64,000 nucleotides of DNA from DATBJG01 sp963790545. GTDB taxonomy: Bacteria > Acidobacteriota > Vicinamibacteria > Vicinamibacterales > JAMQPK01. The notes beneath the pieces are model-generated. The model had not been told where the DNA came from. It ran no database searches and saw only the letters and a program-made list of their open reading frames with translations. Of the stretch, positions 8,486-18,054 are shown piece after piece (positions within the stretch are counted from its first letter, which is position 1; every line of letters begins with the position of its first letter). The translations under genes were made by a program, and so were the position numbers. The stretch lies in contig CAWBPA010000017.1 in NCBI GenBank assembly GCA_963790545.1, forward strand, positions 620,001 through 684,000, written 5' to 3'.

Positions 8486-9616
8486 TCACGGTCGATTGCC
8501 GCCGGAACGACGGGCGGCTACCCAGTTCAGGAACAGACGTACAGTCGGGGACCGCAGAAGATCGCCATGGTCGCCGAGCTGCAGGTCTCGACTGAGCCCG
8601 TCGGAATTGGCTAAGGCGACGAACGTCAGCTCGCGCTCCGGAATTTTGACCAGGAGCGCGGAGCTCTCGAGCCCCTGGCCGAAGTGCCACACGATTTTCG
8701 TCCCCTGATAGGTCTGAACGAACCATCCGAGCCCGTACGGGAATTCGGCTCCAGACGAAAGGACCCCTGGCGTCCACGCGCGGCCTCGAGTGGACTCCTT
8801 GAGGAGTACACCACGGTCGACTGCAATCGAGAAGCGGGCGACCTCGGGCGCCGATGCGACCAGACCCGCCGACGCGAACAGGTACGTCGGATGGTGCATC
8901 GGCTCCATCACACCGGTCACTGCGGACCGGCGATACCCCATCGCCAGCGGGCCTTCGATTGTTTTGTAGTCGAGCCCTGACTGCTCGAAGGTTCGGTCAG
9001 GTGCAACGCCAGGTGGGGGACCACCGGGGATGCGGCGGGGATTCGGGCCCGTCCGCGTCAGGGACAGCCGCCGAATAATCCGCTCGGTCAGTTCCACCGC
9101 AAACGGTTGGCCAGTAACCTTCTCCACAATCGCTGTCAGCCTGCCGTAGGGGTTGCCATCGTAGCGAAAAGTCGTGCCGGGAGTTCCCGCCGATGTGTGC
9201 GACAGCAGATGCGACACGCGGGCGCCGGGTCCGATCGTGTCCAGGGTGACACCGAACTCCGCCACCGGCTGATTCAGATCGAGCTTGCCTTCCTCGACGA
9301 GCTGCAGGACGACGGTGGCGGCATACGGTTTTGTGACGGACGCGAGGTGATAGATGGTGTCAGCCGTGGCCGGCATGGACCGTTCGCGATCGGCGGTGCC
9401 GAAACCGCGCGCCCAGATGATCTCGCCGCGCTCCGCGATCGCCGCTGACATCCCCGGAATCTCGAGCGACTCGCACATCACGGCGAGCTCTCGCTCGAGA
9501 CTGGACAGTGACCGTGCCTGAAGCGCCGCGGCGTCAGGCGTCGATAGGATGCTGCACCCGACCAGCAGCCAGAGAACGCCGATTACGCCTGAGCGAACAA
9601 AGCCGCGGCGGTCCAT
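8486..9616 (-). CDS. Serine hydrolase, beta-lactamase/class C family, lipoprotein
   Basis: About 376 residues. The N-terminus MDRRGFVRS resembles a Tat/Sec signal, and LLVGC is a lipobox, so the protein is probably a periplasmic lipoprotein. Catalytic motifs are SVTK (Ser93, Lys96 from this start), a variant YxN box in FRYDGNPYG (Tyr152) and HFGQG in place of the KTG box. This is the layout of beta-lactamase-related serine hydrolases (esterase, D-aminopeptidase or PBP-like activity), most of which are not true beta-lactamases. The in-frame ATG at 9662-9664 would add 16 residues in front of the signal and is less likely. No strong ribosome site is seen at either start. Confidence 0.85.
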   Translation of the reverse strand: MDRRGFVRSGVIGVLWLLVGCSILSTPDAAALQARSLSSLERELAVMCESLEIPGMSAAIAERGEIIWARGFGTADRERSMPATADTIYHLASVTKPYAATVVLQLVEEGKLDLNQPVAEFGVTLDTIGPGARVSHLLSHTSAGTPGTTFRYDGNPYGRLTAIVEKVTGQPFAVELTERIIRRLSLTRTGPNPRRIPGGPPPGVAPDRTFEQSGLDYKTIEGPLAMGYRRSAVTGVMEPMHHPTYLFASAGLVASAPEVARFSIAVDRGVLLKESTRGRAWTPGVLSSGAEFPYGLGWFVQTYQGTKIVWHFGQGLESSALLVKIPERELTFVALANSDGLSRDLQLGDHGDLLRSPTVRLFLNWVAARRSGGNRP

Positions 9617-10269
9617 GGAGCTATATACGGTGCTGTCGGCGAATCGGGTGCAGCATTCTGTCATAGCAAAGAGCCGGACTTCTGGTGAAGGAAGAAAACC
9701 CGTGTACTTTGACGGACGTTTCTGTCCGGGTTCGCGCTTAAGAAAGAGAAGCGTCGGAAATGAACTGATGGAGATTAAGTCGTTAACCAGCTTTTACTTC
9801 GCCTGCGCGTATGCACGCGGCGGAAAATTCGACCTTCAGCACATCAGGCTTCCTTCCACCTCGCCTCATAGCCCTCAGGTTTTGGATTGTTTGTGACCCA
9901 CTGCCCCTGCGCCAAAATGACCTGGCGAGAGAGCTACTCAGAGGAGAAAAAGCAGAGAGCAAGGAAGCGTTGGTATGAGAAAAACGGACGGAAATTTGGC
10001 GTCAGAAAACGAAATGCCAAACGGTCAAAGTGAATCTGATAAAACGGTTGTCGGAAACGTGCCGTCGCGGCGGCGAGGAATGGGATAGGGGATATCGCGC
10101 GAGCTCGACACGCAACTCGTGCACTGCACGAGGTATTGACGCCTCCGTTACCGCCAGAACGTCATTACCGGCGTGGTCATGGTTATCGTTGGAGTCGCCT
10201 GGTCGGTCGTGCTCGCGACACGCTATTCCCGGAACGAAGTGCGAGCGTCGAGCCGGAGTCGGCTCTCGC
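9617..10269. other. 650-bp intergenic stretch
   Basis: It separates two - strand genes. The right half contains one possible tiny + strand gene (9893-10033). The rest shows no repeat core, terminator or convincing frame. Confidence 0.5.
9893..10033 (+). CDS. Possible 46-residue basic protein
   Basis: From a GTG at 9893 the frame reads THCPCAKMTWRESYSEEKK, then a run of Arg/Lys/Trp/Tyr residues (QRARKRWYEKNGRKFGVRKR) to a TGA at 10031-10033; an internal ATG lies at 9917. The composition resembles the basic stretches seen around small HNH-type or nucleic-acid-binding proteins, but no ribosome site is visible. It may be a fragment. Confidence 0.25.
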   Translation: MTHCPCAKMTWRESYSEEKKQRARKRWYEKNGRKFGVRKRNAKRSK

Positions 10270-12699
10270 TCAGAATCGATAATTCAGATCGACGCCCCAG
10301 CGTCGCGGCATTGCCTTGAAAACGAAATTGTTGGTGTAGCCCGGATTCGGGAAGAACATCGGTCCGGGCGACCACTCCGCGTTGTATTTGTTGTCCGTGA
10401 GATTCTTGGCCCAGACGGCCGCCGACCAGGACTTGCCGTCCATGCCGAGCCGCACGTTCAGCAACGTGACCGGATCGCGCTCCGTGAAGTTGTCGGGATA
10501 GAACCACGTCGGACCGATGACCTCGACATCCGAGCGCACGAACGCGCTCAACTCGCTGCGCAGGGAATGGCGGTATTGCAAACCCACGTTGGTAGTGTAC
10601 CGCGACACCAAGGGCGCTTCTTTGCCGACGTCACTCGCGGCGCGCCTGGACTCCTTGATGTCGCTGTCGGTGTAGCCGAGCCCGACATAGCCGTCGAATC
10701 CTTCGAGGATGCGTCCCCGCACTTCGAACTCCGCGCCCGTGTAGTCGACACGATCGAGATTCCCCAGATTCTGCGTGCTCGTGTTCGGATCGAACACGAA
10801 GAAGTAGGATCCTTTCGCCTGCGTGTGGAAGATGCTGACGTTGGTGCCGACGCGCTGGTTGAGAAATTCGGCCTTGGCGCCACCTTCGTAGGTATCCGCC
10901 GTCTCGGCGTCGAACAAGTCGTTCACACCGGCAATGCCCGCTGCACCGACACCCGTTTGATTGAAGCCGCCGCTGCGGAAGCCGCGGCTGTAACCGATGT
11001 ACAGCGTGGAATCGCGTGTCGGCTTGTGGCGCAGCGTGACTTTCGGCTGCCAATCGTCCCAGGTGTGCGTACGAACCTGCCCCGGGAATGCAATACCCAC
11101 GAGCGGCGCAGGTATGAATTCCGCAGGTGTCTCGGTGGTGTTCTTGCGATCGTCACGGTCGTAACGCAACGACGTCGACAACTCCAGTTTGTCCGTGAGA
11201 TTGACGTCGATGTTGCCGAACACCGCCCAGGCGAAATTGTCCTGCGAGTCGGCAAGGTAGGTGAACTGCGGATTGAAGAGCGGCAAGGGCTCCCGCCGCA
11301 CCTCGGGCACTTCGCCGGTGCCCAGGTCGAAGACATTGCCCGTGGAAATGAAACGATCGGTCGAGATCACATACGCACCCACGATCCAGCGCACGCGCTT
11401 CGTCGCAGGCGATGCGAATTGCAGCGCCTCGCTCACCGCATTGACGTCGAGAAACTGATGCTGCGCCTGATCGGCGCCGAAGAAATTGAACAGCACCGAT
11501 TCCGGAATCGGCAGAAAATCGAATTGATCGCCGGTCAAGAGCTCGTTGAACCGGTCGTAGGCGGTGATGGACGTAAGCGTGCCCAGAGGCCTCACGTAAT
11601 CGAGCTTGAGCGACGTGCCGAACATATTGCGTTCGTTCACACCTTCGTTGTTCACGCGCACCGGCAGGCTCGTGTCGTTCACGCTCTCCGTGATATTGAA
11701 GTAAAGCGCCTGAGTTCGAACGCTCGAGGCATAAACACGCACATCCGCGCTCAGCTCTTTCGACGGTTCCCACACGAATCGCAGGCGCCCGGACACGTCT
11801 CGAAACGGATCGGCGTTCTCGTGCAGAAAGGTATTCCTGATATAGCCCTTGGTATCGAGATAAGAGGCCGACGCTAGGTATTTGAGCGTGTCCGAGATCG
11901 GGCCGCTCATGCCGCCGCGAACGTTGATGCCGGGCCCGGAGTCGGCTCCCACCGTCACATTGCCTTGGAAAACATCGCTCGGCTTTTTCGTGTTGATGAT
12001 AATCGCGCCGCCGATTGCATTACGTCCGTAGAGCGCGCCCTGCGGCCCTTTCAGTACCTGGATGGTGTCGATGTCGAAGAGCTCCTGATTGAACTGCGAG
12101 GGGTTCGCCATTTGCACGCCGTCGATGAGCACGGCCACCGAGGGCTCGCTGTTGCGCGCCTGCGAAATGCCTCGCACAGTCACGAACGAGGTGCCCTGGT
12201 TCTGGGTCTGCACGAGGCTCATGTTCGGCGTGAGCGCAACGAAATCCTGCGGTCGATCGATACCGGCGGTCTTGATATCGGCCGCGGTAAAGGCATTGAT
12301 CGCGCCCGGTACGTCGAGCGACGATTCGTCGCGACGCCGGGGCGTGACCGTGATCGTTTCCGCCATGCCGCCGACCGTCAGCTCCATGTCGACCGTGATG
12401 ACGTCAGAACCGCTGACGATGAGGTCCTCCCGCTTCACCGGGGCGAACCCGGTCAACGAGAACGTGACCGTGTAGCTACCGGGCGGGAGCGACTCGATGC
12501 GATAGCGCCCGCTGCCGTCGGTGACCGCGGTACGGACCTTTTCGATGAGCGCAGGGCTCGCGGCTTCAACGGTCACGCCCGGCAGCACTGCGCCGGTCGT
12601 GTCCTTGACCTCACCCGCGAGAATGGCTTGCGCCGCTGCGACGCGAGGGACGGCCGCGACTAGTCCGAACAACAGGAAACATCTGGCAATCGAACGCAT
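10270..12699 (-). CDS. TonB-dependent receptor with carboxypeptidase-regulatory N-terminus
   Basis: An 809-residue outer-membrane receptor. It has a signal peptide (ending ...VAAAQ), a carboxypeptidase-regulatory-like fold at about 25-105 (GEVKDTTGAVLPGVTVEAAS, ESLPPGSYTVTFSLTGF), a plug domain at about 125-245 (VRGISQARN, VLKGPQGALYGRNAIGG) and a 22-strand-type barrel ending in ...RWGVDLNYRF with terminal Phe. Its plug and barrel resemble iron-complex or sugar receptors rather than the very large Acidobacteria OAR-type receptors seen at the right end of this window. It would import a TonB-driven substrate of unknown identity. AGAGGT lies upstream of the ATG. No TonB/ExbBD genes are nearby. 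Confidence 0.92.
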   Translation of the reverse strand: MRSIARCFLLFGLVAAVPRVAAAQAILAGEVKDTTGAVLPGVTVEAASPALIEKVRTAVTDGSGRYRIESLPPGSYTVTFSLTGFAPVKREDLIVSGSDVITVDMELTVGGMAETITVTPRRRDESSLDVPGAINAFTAADIKTAGIDRPQDFVALTPNMSLVQTQNQGTSFVTVRGISQARNSEPSVAVLIDGVQMANPSQFNQELFDIDTIQVLKGPQGALYGRNAIGGAIIINTKKPSDVFQGNVTVGADSGPGINVRGGMSGPISDTLKYLASASYLDTKGYIRNTFLHENADPFRDVSGRLRFVWEPSKELSADVRVYASSVRTQALYFNITESVNDTSLPVRVNNEGVNERNMFGTSLKLDYVRPLGTLTSITAYDRFNELLTGDQFDFLPIPESVLFNFFGADQAQHQFLDVNAVSEALQFASPATKRVRWIVGAYVISTDRFISTGNVFDLGTGEVPEVRREPLPLFNPQFTYLADSQDNFAWAVFGNIDVNLTDKLELSTSLRYDRDDRKNTTETPAEFIPAPLVGIAFPGQVRTHTWDDWQPKVTLRHKPTRDSTLYIGYSRGFRSGGFNQTGVGAAGIAGVNDLFDAETADTYEGGAKAEFLNQRVGTNVSIFHTQAKGSYFFVFDPNTSTQNLGNLDRVDYTGAEFEVRGRILEGFDGYVGLGYTDSDIKESRRAASDVGKEAPLVSRYTTNVGLQYRHSLRSELSAFVRSDVEVIGPTWFYPDNFTERDPVTLLNVRLGMDGKSWSAAVWAKNLTDNKYNAEWSPGPMFFPNPGYTNNFVFKAMPRRWGVDLNYRF

Positions 12700-13124
12700 G
12701 GTGACCTCTTGGCGGTTGGTGGCCTCTTTGTCGTAACAAGCCAGCGACGGACATATCAGTGGCAGTCACAACTACTGTCAAGGGTTACTGAATAGGTTTT
12801 CGACAACGTGAGAGGATAGTCGGTATTGGCGCGGGAGGATAGTTCGAGCAGCAGCGACCGAGTGCATTTGCGGTGTGCTCTGGGCCTGAAGGCTCCCGTG
12901 GCAGGCCGAGGGTCCTGGGTTCACACGGGGAGACGGCCTCTGCGACGCTCTGGGGCCCCAAGACGCCGCCTTGCGCCGCGAGGGATCCACCACCCACATT
13001 GCACGACGACCAGCAACGCGACCGCGTACATCCAGACGAGGACCGCGTCGGTCAGGCTTGTCCGATTTCGGCATCGGATCCGTTTCAGTGAGTGAGGTAA
13101 CCCGGGAAGGGCGGGAGACCAGCC
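12700..13124. other. 425-bp divergent intergenic region
   Basis: It lies between the divergent TonB receptor and a secreted lipoprotein, so it should hold promoters for both, but I could not fix a convincing -35/-10 pair. It contains a short repeat (12973-13002) that recurs at 31249-31281. Confidence 0.5.
12973..13002 (-). repeat. Short repeat encoding QCGWWIPRGAR on the - strand, copy 1
   Basis: The 30-nt segment matches 31249-31281 apart from a 3-nt gap and a few changes. On the - strand the two read QCGWWIPRGAR and QCGWWLIPRGAL, so the length difference keeps the frame. Neither copy sits in a recognisable gene. Confidence 0.5.
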
Positions 13125-14223
13125 ATGGTAATCATGAAACGCTGTGCGATTTCGCTCGCCGCCGCGGCGACGAGTCTTGTCTGTCTCGTCTCCTGTGAGA
13201 AGGGCCCGACCGCACCCACAGTCGGCCGGCCGCCAACGCCAAATATCGATTCGGGGGTAGTGCGCCTGGAGATTGAGGGACCGCATGTTGTGCCACTTGG
13301 GGACACGGCCCGGTTTGGCCTCGTTGCATACTTCGTCGACGGATCGAGCCGCGAGGTCACTGCCGAAGCGGCGTGGGAAGCGGTCAATGGGTTGCTCTCG
13401 TTCGTGGCACCGGGCGTGGCGAAAGGGCAGGAGCGCGGAGAGACCGAGTTCTACGCGCGTTTTGGCGCGCAGGCTCGGGCCAGGCCGGTGATGGTACATC
13501 CCGGCTGGCACCTACAGACTGTCCGGACAAGTCCGGGAGGCCGCGATTCCCGAAGCCCTCGGGCTGGCCGACGTTCACGTCGAGGTCACGTCCGGCGCCG
13601 CGGCTGGATTGACCACGCGCACAAGTTGGGATGGCCACTACACCTTGTTCGGCGTTGCCGGCCAGACGACCTTGACGGTGATCCACGATGGCTACCAATC
13701 GGTCGCGCGGACGATTGCGATCGCCAATCACACGCACAATTACGATATCGAGTTGGCGCGCTTGCGACCGCGTCCTGATGTGTCAGGTATCTACACGCTG
13801 ACCATCACCGCCTCGGACGAATGTCGTGTGGGGCTGGGAGAGGGGCACGTTCCTCCCGAGGCCCGCGTTCGCATTTACAGCGCCGAGATACGACAGTCGG
13901 AAACCCGGGCGGAGGTCACGCTGAGCGGCGCGAGGTTCGCGACTGGCGGCGCGCGATTCCAGGGGCGAATCGAGACAGCGCATGGGGTGTTCGATCTCGA
14001 TGGGGACTGGGACCCGTGGGGCGGGGAATTGCCGGACTTGGTAGAGGAGATTACGACAGTGGGCTTTCTCGGGATCAGCGGCCAGGCACTAGGCACAATC
14101 TCTGCCAATGCCATCGCCGGCACACTCGCTGGCGGTCTTTCGGTATTTGCCAGGGGCGATGCGTATACACCCCCGATCGCATCGTGCTACTCCAGCAAGC
14201 ATCGATTTGTGTTGTCTCGCTGA
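13125..14223 (+). pseudogene. Secreted lipoprotein with Ig-like and carboxypeptidase-regulatory parts, frameshifted
   Basis: The N-terminal part (13125 to about 13505) has a lipoprotein signal (AAATSLVCLVSCEKGP) and a bacterial Ig-like domain (FGLVAYFVDGSSREVTAEAAW). The second part, in another frame from about 13510, begins GTYRLSGQV, continues as a carboxypeptidase-regulatory-like fold (TSWDGHYTLFGVAGQTTLTV) and ends in an unknown C-terminal domain at TGA 14221-14223. Removing one C from the run in CATCCCGG near 13502 would restore one protein of about 365 residues. This is therefore either a recent frameshift or a sequencing error. A GGGAG sequence precedes the ATG at 13125. The role is unknown, perhaps surface adhesion. 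Confidence 0.7.
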
Positions 14224-14921
14224 CCTCCACAACCACGGGTCTCAAAACGTAAACCGGCCGGAGCATCAAGCTGTATCACGCCGCCCAAATGCTTGACCTC
14301 GAGGGCATCGTCGGGAAACCGAAAGACAGTCCCTACGTTGAGGGTCCCTGGCTGAAAATTCGGAATCCGCAGTACTCCCCAGATGGCCGGGCGCGTCGAA
14401 CTGTTCGAAGGCCGAGCGCTTAGGTAATCGCGTCGGTCGGTCGCTGTTCCCGCCGCTGTTCTCGTGGATGCCGACCTAAACCCCTGAACCCGTCTAGGCG
14501 GCAATAAGGCCTTGGTGTTCGATTGTCCACCGGCGCCCGAATCCCGTTGGGGACGCCAGCCATCGAAATTTCCGGCAGGCGTTCGCAACTGCTTGAACGC
14601 CAAACATGTTGATGTAGTTCCAAATTCCTGGCCATCGAATGTAAGGCCTTCCGGGAAGAAGATGGCCTGCAGACGCTGCTTGGGCAAGCGGGTTCGCGCC
14701 GCCGATTCTGGACACGCGTTGACGCGAACAGCGCCCCAGCACCATCATCTGCGCTGTTCCAAGGGGCATCTGCCCCGTGCACCGGGGCGGGCGGGAGTCG
14801 CGCACCTGGAATCTTCGGAAATCGGTTATTCTCTCCGGGTTCGAGGTTGGCTGGGCGCCGGATCGCGCTCCGCTTTGCCGCTGCGGTTCTCGGTCATCGT
14901 CGAGTGCGGAGGGTTGATTCC
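14224..14921. other. 700-bp gap holding the recombinase relic
   Basis: Apart from the relic at 14494-14705 and one half of a 16-bp direct repeat (14747-14762), nothing codes convincingly. The right end should carry the promoter of the G8-domain gene that starts at 14922. Confidence 0.5.
14494..14705 (-). pseudogene. Serine recombinase C-terminal relic joined to repeat copy g
   Basis: The - strand from about 14702 reads RLPKQRLQAIFFPEGLTFDG and continues QEFGTTSTCLAFKQL. This matches the end of the recombinase at 1031-2582 (RQRLQQLFFPDGVVFDGKGF). About 30 nt further the frame meets the repeat core (TTGGGGACGCCA on +, 14547-14558), giving WLASPTGFGRRWTIEHQGL and IAA stop at 14494-14496. Only the last 50 or so residues of the recombinase remain, with a frame change before the core. 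It documents a recombinase gene abutting this repeat. Confidence 0.7.
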
Positions 14922-17690
14922 GTGAGTACGCAACATCGCTCGTTCCTTCTTGCTTCGCTCCTGCCAGCATTCCTGCTCGTCAGCGTAGTCGCTCTCGTGC
15001 AGGCTCAGGATGGAAGAACGCCGGCGGCCGGGCAGGCGCGCTGGTCTGATGCTGCCACCTGGCCAGACCGACGCGTGCCCCGCGCAGGCGACAAGGTCAC
15101 CATTGCAGCGGGCAAGGACGTCGTCCTCGACGTTAGTCCCCCGGCGCTGGGCAGCTTGACGATCGACGGCAAACTCAGCTTCGCCAACAACAGAGACCTT
15201 GAACTGACCACCGAGTGGATCATGTTGCACGGGGAACTGGAAATCGGCACCGAGGCCCGCCCCCACACGCGGAAGGCGACGATTACCCTCACCAATACCG
15301 TCCCTGATGAAGAGCCCATGAAGGGTATGGGTGACCGCGGAATCATGATCTCCGGCGGAACCCTGAACCTGCACGGCGACCGGAAGCACACCTGGACCAA
15401 GCTGACCCAGACCGCCGCGGCCGGCAGCACCTCCATCCAGGTCGTGGACGCGTCTGGCTGGCGAGCCGGTGACGAGATTGTCCTCGCGTCCACGGATTTC
15501 GATCCCCGGCAGGCCGAGCGGCGCACCATTGCCGCCATCAAGGGCAATACGATCACGCTCGACAAGAAACTGGACTACATGCACTTCGGCAAGATCACCT
15601 TCGAGGTGGATCAACGTGGCGAAGTCGGTCTGCTGACGCGCAATATCAAGCTCCAGGCATCGACCGACGCGGAACAGTCCTTCCAGGGCGGGCATGTGAT
15701 GGCCATGGGCGCCAGCAAGATGTTTGTCGAGGGCGTCGAGTTCAATCGGATGGGCCAGAACCTGACGCTTGCCCGGTATCCGATCCACTGGCATCTGGTC
15801 GGCGATGCAAAAGGGCAGTACATCAGGAACGCCGGAATCCACGACACCTTCAACCGCTGCGTGACCGTGCACGGCACGAACAACCTGCAGGTCGAGAACA
15901 ACGTGACCTACAACAACGTGGGTCACTGCTTCTTCCTCGAAGACGGCATCGAGACCGGCAACCAGTTTGTCCGCAACCTCGCGATCCAGACCAAGTGCCA
16001 TACGTCCAAGCCCTGCGACCCGACCAACCTCGCCCCGTTCGGAGCGACGGCCGGCACGAACTTCAATACGACCGGCCAGGACTCCAAGGATGTTCTGATT
16101 CCCTCGGACAACACGGTGTCGACTTTCTGGATCACCAATCCGGACAATATTTACCGCGACAACGTGGCCGCGGGATCCGACGCGACAGGTTTCTGGTTCG
16201 CCTTCCCGGAGCATCCGACGGGCGCGTTCGAAGGCACGGATATCAGCAAGGCAACCTGGCCGCGTCGCACGAAGTTCCGCGAGTTCAAGGGCAACGTCGC
16301 CCATTCGAACTTTGACGGTTTCATGGGCGACCGCGCCCCCAGGGCTGATGGCCATTTCGCCGTCGGCGGGTATATTTCCCTTGTCAATCCCGCTGACGCG
16401 AACAGCGCTCAAGTGGAGTCCGTAGTCGAGGATTTCACCAGCTACAAGAACCGCAATAGCGGCATCTGGGCCCGCGGTGAGTTGCACCTCTACAAGAACC
16501 TGAAGATGGCCGATAACGGAATTGGCTTTACGCATGCGTCCGGCAACACCGGTCGTTCCCTCTATACGTCACGGGTGGTTGACTCGCTGTTCGTGGGCGA
16601 AACCGAGAACAGCGGCAACCCCAGGACGCCGGCGGAAAAGGCGTACGGCCGCAGCTTGCCGTTCCCCGAAGTCGCGGATTTCCCGATCCGCGCCTACGAG
16701 TTCTACGATTTCCATCATGAACTGGACAACAACACCTTCGTGAATTACCAGGACAACGCCACCCGCAAGACGGGAGCGATCTCCTACCTGCTGTTCACCA
16801 GCTTCGGCATGAGCTCCAACAACACCGTGCAGCGCTCGAAATTCATCAACGCCAAGCCGGTGTACTTCCCGCCGATCGACAACAGGTGGAGCAACGATGA
16901 TTACGGCAACACGGTCTACAAGACCTCGGTGTTCAATGACAAGGACGGCACCATCACCGGTGTCGCCAATTCCTACATCGTCAACATCACCGGAATCGAC
17001 GTCGACGAAGCCTGCGAGGTCAAGCCCACCTGGAACGCTGTGGTGTGCAAGGGCGATGTCGGGCGCATGAATGTTGGCGGCGGCGGTGGTGCTGTTGGGT
17101 TCAGCTTCGGCGGCGGCGGTCCTCGTGCCGGTGGTCCCGGTGCCGGTCCCGCACGAGGCGGAGCTCCCGGCCCTGGCGCCGCCGGTCCCGCACGAGCCGG
17201 AGCTCCAGGTCCTGGTGCAGGTGCCCCCAGGGCTGGGGGTGCTGGTCCTGGCGCAGGTGCCCCCGGAGCCGGTGCTGCTGCACCCGCTGCCGTTGCTATT
17301 GCCCCAGGTGGTGGTCGAATCAGAGGTACCGCTGCACCTTCAGGGCCGCCAGTCGTTCTCAGCCGCAATGGCAAGGAGTTCACCGCCAACGGGGAAACCA
17401 ACGTACGAGCGGGCACCGAGTACAAGGTGACCACCGAAAGGCCGTCCGTGAGCATCAACGTGAAGGAGCTGGATACCGGTTCGTGGGTGATGTTCGAGCT
17501 GCCGGGATTCACCACTGCATCCTCGGGTACGGCGCAGGACAGCCTGGATGCGCTGCGCAAGGCCAGCGCCACCTCGTACTACAAGGGCAACGGTTCGCTT
17601 TGGGTCAAGCTCGTCTCCACCGGTGACATCATGGGCTCCGGCCCCACCCAAGGAAAGGGTGGCGGAGTCAGCCTGCAGGCCAGCCGGTAA
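14922..17690 (+). CDS. Secreted G8-domain protein (CEMIP/TMEM2-like) with collagen-like insert
   Basis: About 922 residues starting at GTG 14922, with GGAGGG 8 nt upstream; the frame is open further upstream but lacks a ribosome site. It has a signal peptide (LLASLLPAFLLVSVVALVQAQ), then a G8 domain (WSDAATWPDRRVPRAGDKV onward, about residues 40-165), then a right-handed parallel beta-helix region with Asn-rich turns (NNLQVENNVTYNNVGHCFF). G8 proteins of animals include hyaluronan-degrading CEMIP and TMEM2; bacterial members are uncharacterised. A role in binding or cutting a polysaccharide is inferred. Around 17080-17335 a Gly/Pro/Ala-rich stretch (repeats of GPGAGAP) separates the helix from a C-terminal beta domain. 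A strong terminator follows. Confidence 0.85.
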   Translation: MSTQHRSFLLASLLPAFLLVSVVALVQAQDGRTPAAGQARWSDAATWPDRRVPRAGDKVTIAAGKDVVLDVSPPALGSLTIDGKLSFANNRDLELTTEWIMLHGELEIGTEARPHTRKATITLTNTVPDEEPMKGMGDRGIMISGGTLNLHGDRKHTWTKLTQTAAAGSTSIQVVDASGWRAGDEIVLASTDFDPRQAERRTIAAIKGNTITLDKKLDYMHFGKITFEVDQRGEVGLLTRNIKLQASTDAEQSFQGGHVMAMGASKMFVEGVEFNRMGQNLTLARYPIHWHLVGDAKGQYIRNAGIHDTFNRCVTVHGTNNLQVENNVTYNNVGHCFFLEDGIETGNQFVRNLAIQTKCHTSKPCDPTNLAPFGATAGTNFNTTGQDSKDVLIPSDNTVSTFWITNPDNIYRDNVAAGSDATGFWFAFPEHPTGAFEGTDISKATWPRRTKFREFKGNVAHSNFDGFMGDRAPRADGHFAVGGYISLVNPADANSAQVESVVEDFTSYKNRNSGIWARGELHLYKNLKMADNGIGFTHASGNTGRSLYTSRVVDSLFVGETENSGNPRTPAEKAYGRSLPFPEVADFPIRAYEFYDFHHELDNNTFVNYQDNATRKTGAISYLLFTSFGMSSNNTVQRSKFINAKPVYFPPIDNRWSNDDYGNTVYKTSVFNDKDGTITGVANSYIVNITGIDVDEACEVKPTWNAVVCKGDVGRMNVGGGGGAVGFSFGGGGPRAGGPGAGPARGGAPGPGAAGPARAGAPGPGAGAPRAGGAGPGAGAPGAGAAAPAAVAIAPGGGRIRGTAAPSGPPVVLSRNGKEFTANGETNVRAGTEYKVTTERPSVSINVKELDTGSWVMFELPGFTTASSGTAQDSLDALRKASATSYYKGNGSLWVKLVSTGDIMGSGPTQGKGGGVSLQASR

Positions 17691-17712
17691 GCAGCAACCC
17701 TGCTGCACGAGC

Positions 17713-17744
17713 AAGAGCCCCCGGCTGTGCCCGGGGGCTCTTTT
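17713..17744 (+). terminator. Rho-independent terminator of the G8-domain gene
   Basis: GAGCCCCCGG (17715-17724) pairs perfectly with CCGGGGGCTC (17731-17740) around a 6-nt loop, followed by TTTT. AA/TT pairs extend the stem. It begins 23 nt after the stop codon. Confidence 0.95.
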
Positions 17745-17874
17745 ACTTCTTACAGCAATCAGGCAAGTCCGGCGCGCGTATTCATTTCGACGCTGTACCC
17801 AATCCGCAATCTGCGCTGTTCCAATCCGGAGAGGGATAGCTCAGAGCCGCATTTTGGACGATCTCGCCGAGCCA

Positions 17875-17966
17875 TCACCCAGCAAATCCGACGGAGTCCC
17901 GCAATCGCTGCATCGATTCCAGAAAGCTAGCGATTTGGTTCCAATTCGGAGTGCTTTGGGACGCCA
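17875..17966 (-). repeat. Dispersed repeat copy h (core plus WNQIA-type tail)
   Basis: The core here is degenerate (TTTGGGACGCCA, 17955-17966). The - strand reads VASQSTPNWNQIASFLESMQ and ends DSVGFAG before TGA (complement 17875-17877). It is the same length as copy a and shares W-N-Q-I-A, F-L, M, L, S and G-F-A, using different codons at Gln, Phe, Leu, Gly and Ala. Confidence 0.7.
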
Positions 17967-18054
17967 CCATCGCTCGCCTACTCACGCGTCACGCAACGGC
18001 TGATCACGCCGGATATGGGTGGAACGCTCGCTAATACAGATAGGTTCTTAACGC

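Larger units (their letters stand above)
17691..18054. other. 364-bp gap with terminator, direct repeat and repeat copy h
   Basis: It holds the terminator (17713-17744), the second half of the 16-bp direct repeat flanking the G8 gene (17809-17824) and repeat copy h (17875-17966). No gene is seen. Confidence 0.6.

Noticed and set aside
8486..9616. True beta-lactamase (antibiotic resistance)
   Set aside because: The SxxK motif is present, but the YxN and KTG boxes are variant (YDGN, HFGQG), which fits the broad serine hydrolase family.
10030..11877. 615-residue frame antisense to the TonB receptor
   Set aside because: It lacks any motif, and the receptor on the - strand is complete and convincing.
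14826..16535. 569-residue antisense frame over the G8-domain gene
   Set aside because: It is a by-product of high GC at third positions; the + strand frame has the domains, signal peptide, ribosome site and terminator.
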